DNA of 64,000 nucleotides, from assembly GCA_026122225.1 (NCBI GenBank), contig JANEZZ010001959.1, forward strand, positions 1,993,501 through 2,057,500, read 5' to 3'. The DNA comes from Heloderma charlesbogerti. Lineage: Eukaryota; Chordata; Lepidosauria; Squamata; Helodermatidae. The position numbers and the translations under genes are program-made. The number at the start of each line of letters is the position of its first letter. Position 1 is the stretch's first letter. Shown here in pieces: positions 32,656 to 43,250 of this stretch. The notes under the pieces were generated by a model that was given only the letters and a program-made list of their open reading frames with translations, had not been told where the DNA came from and ran no database searches.

Positions 32656-33582
32656 TCAGTTCCCCATTTGATACTGACAGACACACATGGAAGTATCACA
32701 TTTCAATCTGGCCAGTCTTTCTGCCTCATCCTCAATCAAAATACTCCTCCCATCCTCTTCAATTTTCTCATGGTCCTCCCTAGAGACTTGCATGTCTTCA
32801 TACTCTACCCTCAATTCTACATATTCGCCGCCCTCTTCTCCGGGTGTCATGGTGAGGTATATGTGTTCAGGGGTTATCTGTACCTTTCTGGCTTGCTTAC
32901 ATAAAAACAAGGATATTTCCCATACTACGCTTACCAATACAATCAGTATGACTATTCCCACTATCCCCATTAAGGTTTTTGCTAGCAGGTGTTTCAGGGC
33001 TATTCCAATGTCAGGTAATAGGTTGTCTAACCAGTCAAACCATCTCCTTGTGTAGTCGGCACTAACTTGATGCAGGACATGTACCGCTTCTTTCATTTTG
33101 TTTAAGTCTATCTCAGTTTGGCTGTTATGACTGACATAAAAACAGCAGGATTGGTTTACCACTGAACACACTCCTCCTTGTCGTGCCAACGACATACCTA
33201 GGGCCATTCTATTCTGTAGAACTACTCCGCTTATGGAAGAAATTTCTTCCTTTAGTCCTTGGATAGCATCCATGGTAGCATTTGTGGATACCTCTATTTC
33301 CATGGACACATTCAATATGTCTCTTTCTAGATCATATATCCCTAATCCAGGGATAAACATACGTACAAAGGAGTGAAAAGACGTGCTCCATTTTATGAGG
33401 GGTTTTTCTATTCTTGAGATTTCTTGTTTGCCTCTAACTTTGTGGCCAAAGCTTCCTAGGTTTGTGATGCCTTCTGAGGTTAGGCGTTTGTGCGCAACAA
33501 AGTGGGGCATTACGTATACAAGAGTGCATCTACCCCACCAGAAGGGAGGGAGGGTTTGTACACTTTTGTTCCACACTGGAAA
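32656..33582 (-). pseudogene. Endogenous retrovirus env, transmembrane-subunit part
   Basis: About 308 codons are open from the CR1 junction to a stop next to the LTR. Features in order: a surface-subunit-like end (PPFWWGRCTLVYVMP) near residues 10-25, a coiled heptad region at 85-120, LQNRMALGMSLARQGGVC with a CX6CC motif (C137, C144, C145), a hydrophobic membrane span at about 202-226, and a long cytoplasmic tail with a tyrosine motif. CX6CC following a QNR-type segment is typical of gamma-type Env proteins. I see no clear basic cleavage site, and the true N-terminus is cut off by the CR1 insertion. No gag or pol is recognised nearby, so this is a partial old provirus. Confidence 0.8.
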
Positions 33583-34640
33583 TCATAGAATCATAGAATA
33601 GTAGGGTTGGAAGGGGCCTACAAGGCCATCGAGTCCAACCCCCTGCTCAATGCAGGAATCCAAGTCAGAGCATCCCTGACAGATGGCTGTCCAGTCTTGT
33701 CTTGAAGGCCTCCAGTGTGGGAGAGCCCACCACCTCTCCAGGTAATTGGTTCCATTGTCGTATTGCTCTTACAGTCAGGAAGTTTTTCCTGATATTCAGC
33801 TGGAATCTGGCTTCCTGTAACTTGAGCCCATTATTCCGTGTCCTGCACTCTGGGATGATCGAGAAGAGATCCTGGCTTTCTTCTCTGTGACAACCTTTCA
33901 AGTACTTGAAGAGTGCTATCATATCTCCCCTCAGTCTTCTCTTCTCAAGGCTAAACATGCCCAGTTCTTTCAGTCTCTCTTCATAGGGCTTTGTTTCCAG
34001 TCCCCTGATCATCTTTGTTACCCTCCTCTGAACCCTCTCCAGTTTGTCTGCATCCTTCTTAAAGTATGGTGCCCAGAACTGGACACAGTACTCCAGATGA
34101 GGCCTAACCAGTGCTGAGTAGAGGGGAACTAGTACTTCCCGGGATTTGGAAGCGATGCTTCTATTAATGCAGCCCAAAATAGCATTTGCCTTTTTTTGCA
34201 GCCACATCACATTGTTGGCTCATATTCAGCTTGTGATAAACAACAATTACAAGATCCTTCTCGCTTGTAGTGTGGTTGAGCCACGTATTCCCCATCTTGT
34301 AACTGTGCATTTGGTTTCTTTTTCCTAGGTGCAGAACTTCGCATTTATCCCTATTAAATGTCATTCTGTTGTTTTCTGCCCAGCGCTCCAGTCTATCCAG
34401 ATCATTTTGAATTTTGTTTCTGTCTTCCAAAGTATTAGCTATCCCGCCCAATTTTGTGTCATCTGCAGATTTGATCAGCATTCCCTGCACCTCCTCCTCC
34501 AAGTCATTAATAAAAATGTTGAAGAGCGCTGGGCCCAGGACTGAGCCCTGCGGTACCCCACTTGTTTTTGGATAACTCAAGTGTTCTAATCTCTCTTGAG
34601 TATAATAGTGATTGGTACACATTTTGGCAAAATTTGTGCT
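33583..34640 (-). mobile_element. CR1 LINE inserted in the env/hAT complex
   Basis: The 3' end is the CR1 hallmark, ATCATAGAATCATAGAATAG and AGGGTTGGAAGGGGCCTAC in reverse. The ORF2 remnant has a frameshift between its two open parts (34164-34622 and 33665-34210). It includes GVPQGSVLGPALFN, an active-site box changed from ADD to SADD context, and the C-terminal [14 protein letters not shown]. The 5' border is placed where CR1 similarity fades. Confidence 0.85.
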
Positions 34641-35004
34641 AATCCAGTTCTAGGTAGTTTTATCCCATGCCTTATTGTTTTTGTATCCACGTAATCTACA
34701 CTTGTTCAATATGTACTTGTTCTGTGTATGTACTTGTTCAATAATAGATATGTACACAAAATCAGTCATACCAGGACATAGAGTAGCATTAAACAAGGGG
34801 TTTTGGAGAGCTCCATTTTCATAAAGGAAATAAAGAGAATGGTTGAAGAGGAAAGAGGACTCTTCAACCCAACTGGGGTCTCTGCCAGGCACCGCAGAGG
34901 AAGCTATGCCACCAGAGCAGCTGCCATCCTGCTGAAGGAGAGAGGGAAGGAGATTAACCTTCCTGGTCTCCTTGGGCAGAATGAAGCTGAGAAGAAAGCA
35001 TGGG
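34641..35004. other. Unassigned segment between CR1 and the hAT transposase end
   Basis: An 80-codon minus frame (34650-34892) and a plus frame overlap here. The minus frame has NHSLYFLYENG and an N-X-T site, possibly upstream env, but it has a non-ATG start. Neither reading is secure. Confidence 0.25.
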
Positions 35005-35147
35005 CTATGACAGCTATGTCAGCCATTAAAACCAAGTATCGAAATAAACGGAACTTCAAATCAGACCTCCGAATTGCTGCATCACAAAGTATTAAACCAA
35101 GATTTTCAAAAACAATGAAACATATTCAATCACCGTGCTCTTACTAA
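35005..35147 (+). pseudogene. hAT transposase, C-terminal remnant
   Basis: The plus frame ends MSAIKTKYRNKRNFKSDLRI, then SIKPRF and a stop. The S-IKTKYRN phrase followed by an LR..L..I.PR-type end is the C-terminus of Charlie/ZBED-like hAT transposases. The remaining several hundred residues were replaced by the retroviral insertion. Confidence 0.6.
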
Positions 35148-35415
35148 AAATATTATTAATAACATTTTTAGTGAGAGCAAAAAGGGGTTTTATACCGTTA
35201 ATAATTTTTAATTTTTTTGCTGATTTCATCTTTATTTCATCCTTTTAAAATTTCTATTAACTTCTATTTTTTATGTATGTTTTATAATGTACATAATATA
35301 TTAGTACATTAGTACATGTATATAATGTATAAATAAACAAAGATATATTGGCGGTGCATGCTCAAAAGATTTTTACTGATAGAGGTGCACGATCAAAAAA
35401 GTTTGGAGACCACTG

Positions 35416-35690
35416 CGCTAATGTATATAGATGTCTGAGAGAGATTTGATAGGCAGGACCTCACCATAGGCCAAACTCGACAGGTGCTAGAGGGCCAGGC
35501 CACTGGGGACTGTTTGTCACTGCTCTTATCTGATTTGCTGATCTGACTGGAAGGAAGTCTGCTTTATGCTGTTAATGTATTGTCTTGCATTTTCTCGCTT
35601 AATTAGCCTATTTTAGCTAAATAAACTTCTTTCCTTCACCCATTGGTGTGTTGATTGCCTCTGAATATCCAAAAAGAACCACTGCCTATT
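35416..35690 (+). repeat. Right flank of the hAT insertion, LTR-like 3' end
   Basis: It contains AAATAAACTTCTTTCCTTC followed by about 60 bp including GTTGATTGCCTCTGAATATC, the layout of a poly(A) signal and U5 at the end of an LTR. The left part would be 31640-31961. Confidence 0.3.
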
Positions 35691-35992
35691 GGAAAAACAA
35701 CTGGCAGAGCATGGTTTTCTGCTCCCCCCCCCTCTCTGGGGCAACTTCAAAGCTCTCCTCATGGCCCTTAGCAAAACATGACTCATAGGAAGACTCCACC
35801 AAAGGTGGCTTCCAGGGAGTTGTTTGCACCCAGTCAGGGAAACAGGATTCAGCTAATACAAAGAAGACAGAACCAAAATGTGGAAAAAACATCCTAGCGC
35901 TCTTCTGTATGGCCAAGGGCAGCCAGTCAAACCAACACCCTGGCACTGAACAGAAGTGTGGCAGCCTTTGTGAAGAGTATATTAATATAAAG

Positions 35993-36312
35993 CAGGGGTG
36001 TGGAACCTCTTTCAGCCTGAGGGCCAAATTCCATTTCGGAAAAGCTCTTTGGGGCCACATTCCTGTGGTGGGCAGTGCCAAAGTCAAAAGCCAAAATCCC
36101 AGTATATTTTAGCTTAAATTTCCTACTGCTGGTAACTAAGCCTTTTAGGGCATTTCAACCTTTTAGAAAGGGAGAAAAACTGCACAGAAGCTGGGAAACC
36201 ATGAAACGACTGGTAGTTGGGGGAAAGGGGTGGGGCTTGGGGAAAGGGGCATGGCTTTCTGCAGAACCCAGAAGGGCCGGATTTGGCCCCCAGGCCTGAG
36301 GTCCTGCAACTG
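35993..36312 (+). mobile_element. hAT-type MITE, family A, copy 2
   Basis: It begins CAGGGGTGTGGAACCTC and contains GTATATTTTAGCTTAAA, CATTTCAACCTTTTAG and GGATTTGGCCCCCAGGCC, in the order of copy 1 at 634. The right terminus is GTCCTGCAACTG. Confidence 0.6.
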
Positions 36313-36379
36313 AAGTATGGGCCTTGCCTAAAGCACTGAAAACTCAGAACTAAGCCTTGGATTCTCATGCATTGGGTAG

Positions 36380-36490
36380 CACTGAGGGCCCTGAATAAAT
36401 TATGTTTATATTTTTATGATTTGTGTACACCACTTTGAAATCTGTAGATAGAAGTGGTATATAAATACTCATAAATACATAAAATAAATA
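36380..36490 (+). repeat. LINE 3' end fragment
   Basis: TGTGTACACCACTTTGAAAT, GTGGTATATAAATACTC and an ATAAATACATAAAATAAAT tail match a CR1/L2-type LINE 3' terminus. Confidence 0.5.
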
Positions 36491-37107
36491 CATGTATGGG
36501 TCAATTCAACTCTCTGAGCTCTGACCTTTCCCCTTCAACTTGATGAAGTTCTCCCCTGCTGGTCTAGCAATAGGAGTGATCTTAAGGACACAGTTCCATA
36601 ATTTTCCAGAAACTGACTTGCACAACTGTTGTTTTTTCAGATCAAGAATCCAAAGAACTGCTCAACTGTAAACACAAGGGAGTCTGGACTTGTGTTTCTC
36701 CAGTACAGGTCACTTTGCTGCATGGTAAACCACTAGGAGCAACTGAATGGACTTGCAAAGCTATTTGTGATAAGATGTGGCTATATGATTTTGGGTGGCT
36801 CAAAGCTTAATTTAAGGTGTTCAGCTCCAGTTCCTTATTCTTGTCACCATATTTTGGTGATTATTGGCATGGTGTGCCATGCTTGACAGTGCGCTGCACG
36901 AACAGAAATCTTTGGGACAGTCAGCTCTCAGTGCCATCTTGTACTGGGAACTAGTAACCACACAAATAAGGAGCTCAGAACTAGTAACCAACTTCACCAT
37001 TATCTTTGGAACAGAGAGACTGTAGACTGCATACATTATTTTTAATGTATTTGTAAAGCCACCCTGGGATTTTTTTTTTAAAAGACAGGAATCTAAAAAT
37101 ATCTAAC
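36491..37107. other. No recognised feature
   Basis: Unique-looking DNA, no gene seen. Confidence 0.4.
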
Positions 37108-37198
37108 AGTACAGTCCTATGCATGTCTACTCAAAAGTAAGTACCATTCATTTCAGTGGGCTGTACTCCCAGGTAAACGTGTTTAGGAGTGTAGCCTT
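37108..37198. mobile_element. Palindromic MITE (AGTAAGTACCATT family)
   Basis: CAGTCCTATGCATGTCTACT and AAACGTGTTTAGGAGTGTAG form the ends; AGTAAGTACCATTCATTTCA and TGGGCTGTACTCCCAGG form the inner arms. This is a common reptile repeat; see also 82-178. Confidence 0.65.
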
Positions 37199-37398
37199 AA
37201 TAAATAAAATTAAACTACGAACCAACCTTAACCTCATTAATATCGGACAGTTTATTTCTCCTCTCTTAGCCCTGCAAATGCTTCCTAAGCTATCAAACAA
37301 ACACATCAAATCCTTTCTTTTTAAATAACTTTTTTGGAGACGGTGTAAAAGCTGGAACGGTATCAGCTGGAACAGCCCCTTTATTTGAAAAAAAAAAA

Positions 37399-38564
37399 TG
37401 CCAAAAACAGTGGCGTGTGTTAGAGACACTTGAGAACAATATTTTAGGACTGAATCCTTAATATTATATTATTATTAACTGCATAATGCCCAGAACCCAT
37501 CTTGAACAGAATAGAATGGCCTGGAACACCAACTTCCAACTGACCTAAACCAACCAAATTCACCAGTCACACATTACTGCATGGGAGTGATACAATACGC
37601 CATAAAACTGCCACAGAAACCACATTTTCATACCCATTCCAAGCAATTGTCCATATTCCAGAAAATGGCTGAGAACAGCAACTTCCAAGTGAACAAAATC
37701 AGCCAAATTCATCATTCACACATGATTAGATGGGGTGATGAAATAAGCCATACAACGTCCACAAAATTATGTTCCAGTACCTGTTTCGGGCAACAGTCTA
37801 TATTTTGGAAAACGGCCCAGAATGGGAACTTTCAAGTGAGTCAAATCAACCACATTCATCAGCCACATGTGACTAGATGGGAGTGATGCAATACACCATA
37901 AAAAAATACTACCACTTATTATTAGAATTAAAAACCATCTTTAGGGCACAATCCTATGGCTGCTAGTCAGCGGCTAGATGGCCATAGGATAGGCTGGTTT
38001 CCAGGAACTGACCGTGGACCCCGCACTCCAAGGTTGGTTCTTAGAGAACCGACCCCCAGCCCCTCCTGCGCCGCCTCATAGGCAGCGTGGATTGGCCCTG
38101 TGCTCCGCACTCAGAAGAGCAGCTGTCTAGCCAGGAAAGTCGGGCAGGGGGAGTGAGGAGGAGATCTGCTCCTCACCACTCCTCCCACCCTGCACTGGAT
38201 AGGTGATTGCCCCCGGGCTCAAAGGCAACCATCGATCCACATAGGATTGCTCTCTAGATGTCTACTATAATAATATAACAGAACCACAACAGCCTAAAAA
38301 ATATGGACTGTTGCCTGGAATTGGTATCAGAACATACTTTCTGTGGAGGTTTTGTGGCTCATTGCATCCTGCCCATACAGTCATGAGTGACTGGTGAATT
38401 TGGTTGGCTTGGCTATCTTGGAAGTTGGCGTTCTGGGTCATTCCAGTCTGTTCCGGATGGATTCTGGGCATTATGGCGTTCATAATAATAATAATATAAT
38501 ATTGCAAAGGTTTCAGTCCTAAATTTTGTTCTCAAGTATCTCTAACATATGCCCGTTTTTGCCA
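37399..38564. mobile_element. DNA element with long inverted ends and ~148-bp subterminal repeats
   Basis: The left end (TGCCAAAAACAGTGGCGTG) and the reverse complement of the right end (TGGCAAAAACGGGCATATG) continue alike for nearly 290 bp through TTAGAGAYACTTGAGAACAA, TTTAGGACTGAA and CATAATGCCCAGAA. The left side also holds three direct copies of a ~148-bp unit. Phrases AACTTCCAAC, AACTTCCAAG and AACTTTCAAG fall at 37531, 37680 and 37827. The right arm has one unit, inverted. A second MITE (37943-38255) sits in the middle. No transposase ORF is visible and I cannot name the superfamily. Confidence 0.7.
37943..38255. mobile_element. GC-rich element nested in 37399-38564
   Basis: It starts AGGGCACAATCCTATGGC and ends CCACATAGGATTGCTCT, ends related to the GCACAATCCTATGC MITEs but with a longer GC-rich interior that contains CTGGTTTCCAGGAACTGACC. 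It is probably non-autonomous. Confidence 0.5.
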
Positions 38565-39027
38565 TGGTTGTTGTTGTTTAATGAAGGGGCTGTTCTGGCT
38601 CATTCAGTTCCATTCCGGCTTTTACCCGGTCCCACTTCCCCTCCCATCCCCGCCCCCAAAACCCGAATTTGAAAAGACAGCAAACCTTTGCCTTTGCTTC
38701 TACTTTCTCCCTTGGAGACAGAAGAGGACAGAGGAGATCAAATCCTCGATGGCTACATGGTCTCCTGTGAGCAGCTGCCACTGCCGTCACTGTCACTCCC
38801 GGCAGCTCCATCCTACCCCCCGCAGAATTAGTCCCATTGGCTTCAATGAGACTTAGGGCCCGGTAACCGGGTATCCTGGGATCGCAGCCTTAACGGGAGA
38901 AAGTCATGGTGGAAATAAATAAATAAATAAATGAACTAATGAATTAATATTTTTTAAAACCCCCAACAGCCAGGAAATCCGGTCTGCGGCGAATGCACCG
39001 TCAGCCAGGCTAGGATTTTTTTAATAA

Positions 39028-39156
39028 AGGCGCAATGCTAGGCGTGTTCAGACAGAAAAAAAAAAAAGTCCCACAACTCGCAGCATAGCTGGTTGGGGGA
39101 TGCTGGGAGTTGTAGGACTTTTCCTGTCTGAACACGCATAGGATTGGGTCCTAAGT
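39028..39156. mobile_element. Palindromic MITE (GCACAATCCTATGC family)
   Basis: GGCGCAATGCTAGGCGTGTT and AACACGCATAGGATTGGGTC form the ends; AGTCCCACAACTCGCAGCAT mirrors ATGCTGGGAGTTGTAGGAC. Confidence 0.7.
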
Positions 39157-39179
39157 CTAAAATCTCCTCCTCCTTCTTG

Positions 39180-39600
39180 GGAAGCGGAGACTCATGCCCA
39201 TGAGATTAGACCGGTTTTTGGCCCTTTGGGCGAACAGCTGGAGCGAGAGGGATCCGGAGAAGAAAACAAAAGTTTCCCGCGGGTAGGCGAGCGAGCAGAA
39301 CGGGCGAGCGGGGTCAGGCGGGGGAATATGGAGGGGGGAGGCAGAACGGAATCTTGTGTATTTCCATGTACGTTTTCTTCGAGATCCAGAGTGAATTAAA
39401 ATAGGATCTTCCTTCCTCTTCCCATATCTGGCTTCGTTTTAGAAAGAGCTTCAGTTATCCCTTAGATCTTTTCCGCGTGGACGAAAGGAAATAATAGGAC
39501 AATAGCAGCGACACGTTCTAGGCATCGCAGGAAGGTTAGAAATGCGAATACCCGAGGAAAAACAAAAAATAAAAATGCCATTGCCGCCGCCCTTTATCTC
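39180..39600 (+). promoter_or_regulatory. CpG-rich segment, candidate promoter
   Basis: CpG dinucleotides cluster here (for example GCGAGCGAGCAGAACGGGCG and CCGCGGGTAGGCGAGC), unlike the AT-rich surroundings, and no repeat is recognised inside. It lies about 13 kb upstream of the B3GALNT1 coding exon, which has a 3' splice site and therefore needs a 5' exon. The assignment and strand are inferred. It could instead drive a gene leaving the window on the minus strand. Confidence 0.35.
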
Positions 39601-39773
39601 ACTAGCCTAGAACAGCACTCCGTGGGTAACATCTTTCCTAGTTTTAGGTGCTGGCATGAGTGTTCAGATAGACTTTGGAGTGGGGAGTGGGTACGGCATA
39701 GTATTGTAGTCATATGGTGTTCAAGATGGCATAACGGGAACTGTGGCATCTTAAAAGCTGTGGTGTAGTGGTT

Positions 39774-39903
39774 CATGGCATCTGGCCCCATCACTTCCTG
39801 GCGTATAGAAGGGGAAGAAATGGAAGCAGTGACAGATTTTATTTTCTTCCGCTCCAAGATCACTGCAGACAGTGACTGTAGCCATGAAATTAAAAGACTT
39901 GCA
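39774..39903 (+). repeat. BovB internal fragment
   Basis: TTCATGGCATCTGGCCCCAT through GCCATGAAATTAAAAGACTT matches 30978-31106 of the larger BovB. It lacks the 3' end, so it is a rearranged or deleted remnant. Confidence 0.75.
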
Positions 39904-40187
39904 GCTACCAATTCAGCAGTGTAAGGTTAAATGCTGGGGGTAAACTGGGTTTTACCTGGCCCTGTAAAGTAGCTGACTTCTGGCCTGGTTCCATCTTCTG
40001 AGCAATTTGTTGTTCAAGACATATAAACCTGCCTTAAACCAACACTCTGAAGCAGTGGCTTGGATCCTGAGGTTAACATAAAGAAGTGAATAGAAGGAAT
40101 GTTTCCTGTCCCCTCTTCTCCTGTGCAGCCATCTGAAGAAAAGCCTGTCCAGAAGGCTGGGTGATCCTCCTGAACAATGTGAGGCTG

Positions 40188-40450
40188 CTGGGCTCACCAG
40201 TCTGATGGACCTTGATGACAGGCTTTTGACTAGGGCTTCTGAGGCTCATCTTAAGGCTGAGACATGTTATTTCAATTGGGAATGAGGACTAAATGGGCAA
40301 GGCCAAGATTCCCAGTTACCGTCTTCTCTACCCAATTTTCCTTCGCCCTCCCCATTCCTTTGTAATTCTTACAATTCTCTGCCCTCTCCACTTTTCATTG
40401 CCTCTTGCACAGTGGAGCATCCCTTTGCCCCCATCATGCCCCACACTAGC
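40188..40450 (+). repeat. ~260-bp repeat shared with 47337-47615
   Basis: GCTCACCAGTCTGATGGACC, GACATGTTATTTCAATTGGG, CCAAGATTCCCAGTTACC and TTGCCCCCATCATGC occur in the same order and orientation in both places. Both copies lie close to BovB pieces. Confidence 0.75.
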
Positions 40451-40925
40451 CTTGTGCTTGTGAGTGTTTATCCTTCCAGTGTTGTAATATCAGTCTTTTA
40501 GCTGTCAAAAGGGTGCAGAGAATCCATTGTTAATTTCCATGAAGCAGGTAAATAATTTAAAAGAGCGTGTACATCACTGAATATTAAAGACTGTTCCAAC
40601 ACAGAATTTATCTCTGTAATAACCTCTCCCCCCAAAGAAGCAATTACTGGACATTCCAAAATATATGTTTAAAAGAAGCATTAGGTGTACTAGCTGAATT
40701 ACACAGTCCCTTATTAAAGAGATGTTGTGATATCCAATAGACATAAAAAAGCTTTTCCTGAATAAGACACAGCCTAAGATCCATACATGCTACAGGTAGA
40801 TGCCAAAGTGGCAACATTTTGTGGTGGTGAACACAGCAGTATCTCAAATTCCCAAATGCACCCACGGGTCCAAAATGCCTGGTCTAGCTGCTGTATTTTG
40901 AATTTGCTGAACTTAGGAGAAGCAG

Positions 40926-40990
40926 TCATAGAATCATAGAATAGTAGGGTTGGAAGGGGCCTACAAGGCCATCAAGCCCAACCCCCAGTC
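40926..40990 (-). repeat. CR1 LINE 3' end fragment, minus
   Basis: CATAGAATCATAGAATAGTA, GGGTTGGAAGGGGCCTAC and AAGGCCATCAAGCCCAACC are the CR1 3' terminus in reverse. Confidence 0.85.
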
Positions 40991-41021
40991 TTCAAAGGCA
41001 GCTCCATGTACAACACATTAA

Positions 41022-41110
41022 AGGTGCGAGTCTAATCTGGAGGCTACCAAAGCATGGATAACTGTGGCCAGGATTTGTCCAGGAGGTGCCTCATGTGGTG
41101 AATGGCATGT
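41022..41110 (-). repeat. Old LINE fragment
   Basis: GAGTCTAATCTGGAGGCTAC and CATGGATAACTGTGGCCAGG resemble the CR1/L3 segment seen at 54640-54720. Confidence 0.4.
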
Positions 41111-42404
41111 ATTTTACCACTGAGCTATAACATAACTTTCGCTATCCAGATTCTCCTCTGTCATTCTTGCTTTGCCTGTCCATCACCATCCTAGACATTA
41201 CTTTAGCTTTATTACTGCTGTGAGAGAAAATTTACCAACTCAGGCGTGTTTTGAAATGCTCAGCTTTGCGTGTTTGCACCTGCCTTTGGCAGAGGTGTTT
41301 CTCCCCCATCCCCACCCCTGATTGGTAAGTTATTATGACAGTGATGACGTCTGAGATGGTAGTGAGTTCTTCTAACTATCTGTACAAAGCAGTTGCTGTT
41401 TCTTAGAGCTTTCAGCACCCGACTATCATATTTCCTCTACAGTGAGGCACAGATAATGGGCTCAGGTGCCATAAACCTGTTTTCAGTATAGTCCTGACAA
41501 AGGAATTGGATCAGATTCCATAGCTTGTACTTTGGAAGCTGCTGAGCATGGATCATTATACATTAATGGCCATCAGCATGTGTGATGAAGGGTACCCTTT
41601 ACTGCGTGGGCCTCTTGTTCACAATTGCAGTTTACGTTCTGGCCCATCCTAACTCCACTGTCTCCTTGACTTAAAATGTGTTTGTTCCCTGAAAGGGAGA
41701 TCTGCCACCCCCTCCACCATCCCCAGGAATTTCCTCACAAACAGGAAGAAGCTTCCCTCTCCCTTCCTTGAATGTCTCCTTCCAGCCCTACTCTGTGCCT
41801 TTAAGAGCATTTTGATGGGTGGACAACCTGCAGCCCAAGAACAGTGGTGTAGTACATTTTGAAGTGCAGGTGCTTATCATAGTCCCCATAGCTGCCCTGC
41901 CCCCCCAAGGAGAGTCCAAAAATTCTGGCAGCTGTGTTGATCCATATCAGCAAGCCAGTTCTAGCCATTTCCATCTCTACCAGGAGCAGGCCTGTTGTAA
42001 AAGCTAATGGGTCCTAATTGCCCATTCAAAACCAAGCCACTTTAAAATACTTTGCATTATAATAGGGAACAATATGTTGTTGCTGGGAAAATTGATTTCC
42101 CTCCTGCTATTGCGAGGATTGCAGTGAAGATCAAAGGGAACAGGGAAGTTTGAGGTGTGCGCCTGGGCTGATGTCTGTATCCTTCTAATCAAAAAATGCT
42201 GGCACTGGGAGCCATGGCTGTCCTACACCACTGTCCAAGAGCCTACGTTTAAAAGCCCTAAATTCAAAAGCCCTCTGCAAGTAATCAGTTTAGACTTTTA
42301 GCAAGAAAGATCTGTCCCTTCTCTTGTAGCCCACTAGGCATTGAGGAGAGGAGAGAGAGAGAGAAGGGGATGGTGCACCCATTTTTGGCTTTGGCTCTTA
42401 AAAA
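41111..42404. other. No recognised gene
   Basis: Unique-looking DNA. It ends at 42405-42421 with ATGTTCCCCACCCCTG, a family A hAT-MITE right terminus whose left part I cannot delimit. Confidence 0.35.
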
Positions 42405-42699
42405 AATGTTCCCCACCCCTGTTTTAATGCCTCTCTCCATGCTATGAAAAGCTGCACCTCCTGATTTCGGCTCATCAAGCTGCTATCAAACGCACAGGAG
42501 CACATAGGGCTGGTAGTTCTCTGGTCAGTTGGCAACCCTGTCTGGATGGCAATAGAATCACTTCTCTCACTTACTTAGCATACTCCTCAAACCTATATGT
42601 ATTTGTTTAAAAGCAGGTCCGACTAAGTTCAAATAAATGTGAGAGGGATTGCAGGCTTAATTTGCAATTAGTTGAAGGAGTTCCGTGATGTTCTTAATT

Positions 42700-43250
42700 T
42701 TTTTTTATCAAGAAATCTTATTTTATTTTGAAATAAAGTTAACAAAATAAAGGCAACCAAAAGAACATACATAATGATAAATCAAGATCACTAAAGGAAC
42801 AAAGGAATTCACTAATTATAATTCCTAATCTATAATCAATATACTTATGGAAAATGTACCGTAAAATGACCTAGGTAGGACCTCAGTATCTAATGAAATA
42901 GTAAAAATGTTTTTTTTTCCAATTTATACAGCATATAAAAGGAGCATGTGCGAATGTGTCTTATTTTGCGTGTATATGTATATTAGTCAGAAAAAATTTA
43001 GGCAACTGTACTTTTTGGAATTTGATCAAAAGTTTGAAGGGCTTCAGCATAGGAAATAAATGAAAACCATGGTGCCATAATATTGTAAAATTAGGATTCC
43101 TTGCTTGTTGCACTTGCTGAGTAATTTTATACATAGTCTCCCAAATTTTATCAACCCACTGCTCTTTAGTTGGGTGCTTTGGAGACTTCCAGTTACATGC
43201 TATACATGACTTTGCAGCTGTATACAATTGCTTAAGAAGGGTTTTATGCA
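42700..43250 (-). pseudogene. L1-like LINE remnant (ORF2 C-terminus)
   Basis: The minus frame at 42961-43227 reads AAKSCIACNWKSPKHPTKEQ then WVDKIWETMYKI, the conserved W-KSP.-PT..-W block near the C-terminus of L1 ORF2. An A/T-rich 3' part follows. It shows squamate L1 activity, though this copy is dead. Confidence 0.65.

Larger units (their letters stand above)
31962..35415 (+). mobile_element. hAT transposon carrying an ERV and a CR1 insertion
   Basis: Perfect 12-bp inverted ends CAGTGGTCTCCA / TGGAGACCACTG sit at 31962 and 35404-35415. The flanks are CACTAATG (31954-31961) and CGCTAATG (35416-35423), a 7/8-matching 8-bp target duplication typical of hAT. The C-terminal end of a transposase remains near the right end. 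Most of the interior is replaced by a retroviral env/LTR segment and, inside that, a CR1. Confidence 0.75.

Noticed and set aside
37399..38564. CRISPR-like array
   Set aside because: Units are ~148 bp, diverged and without unique spacers, and the source is a vertebrate. They are subterminal repeats of a DNA element.
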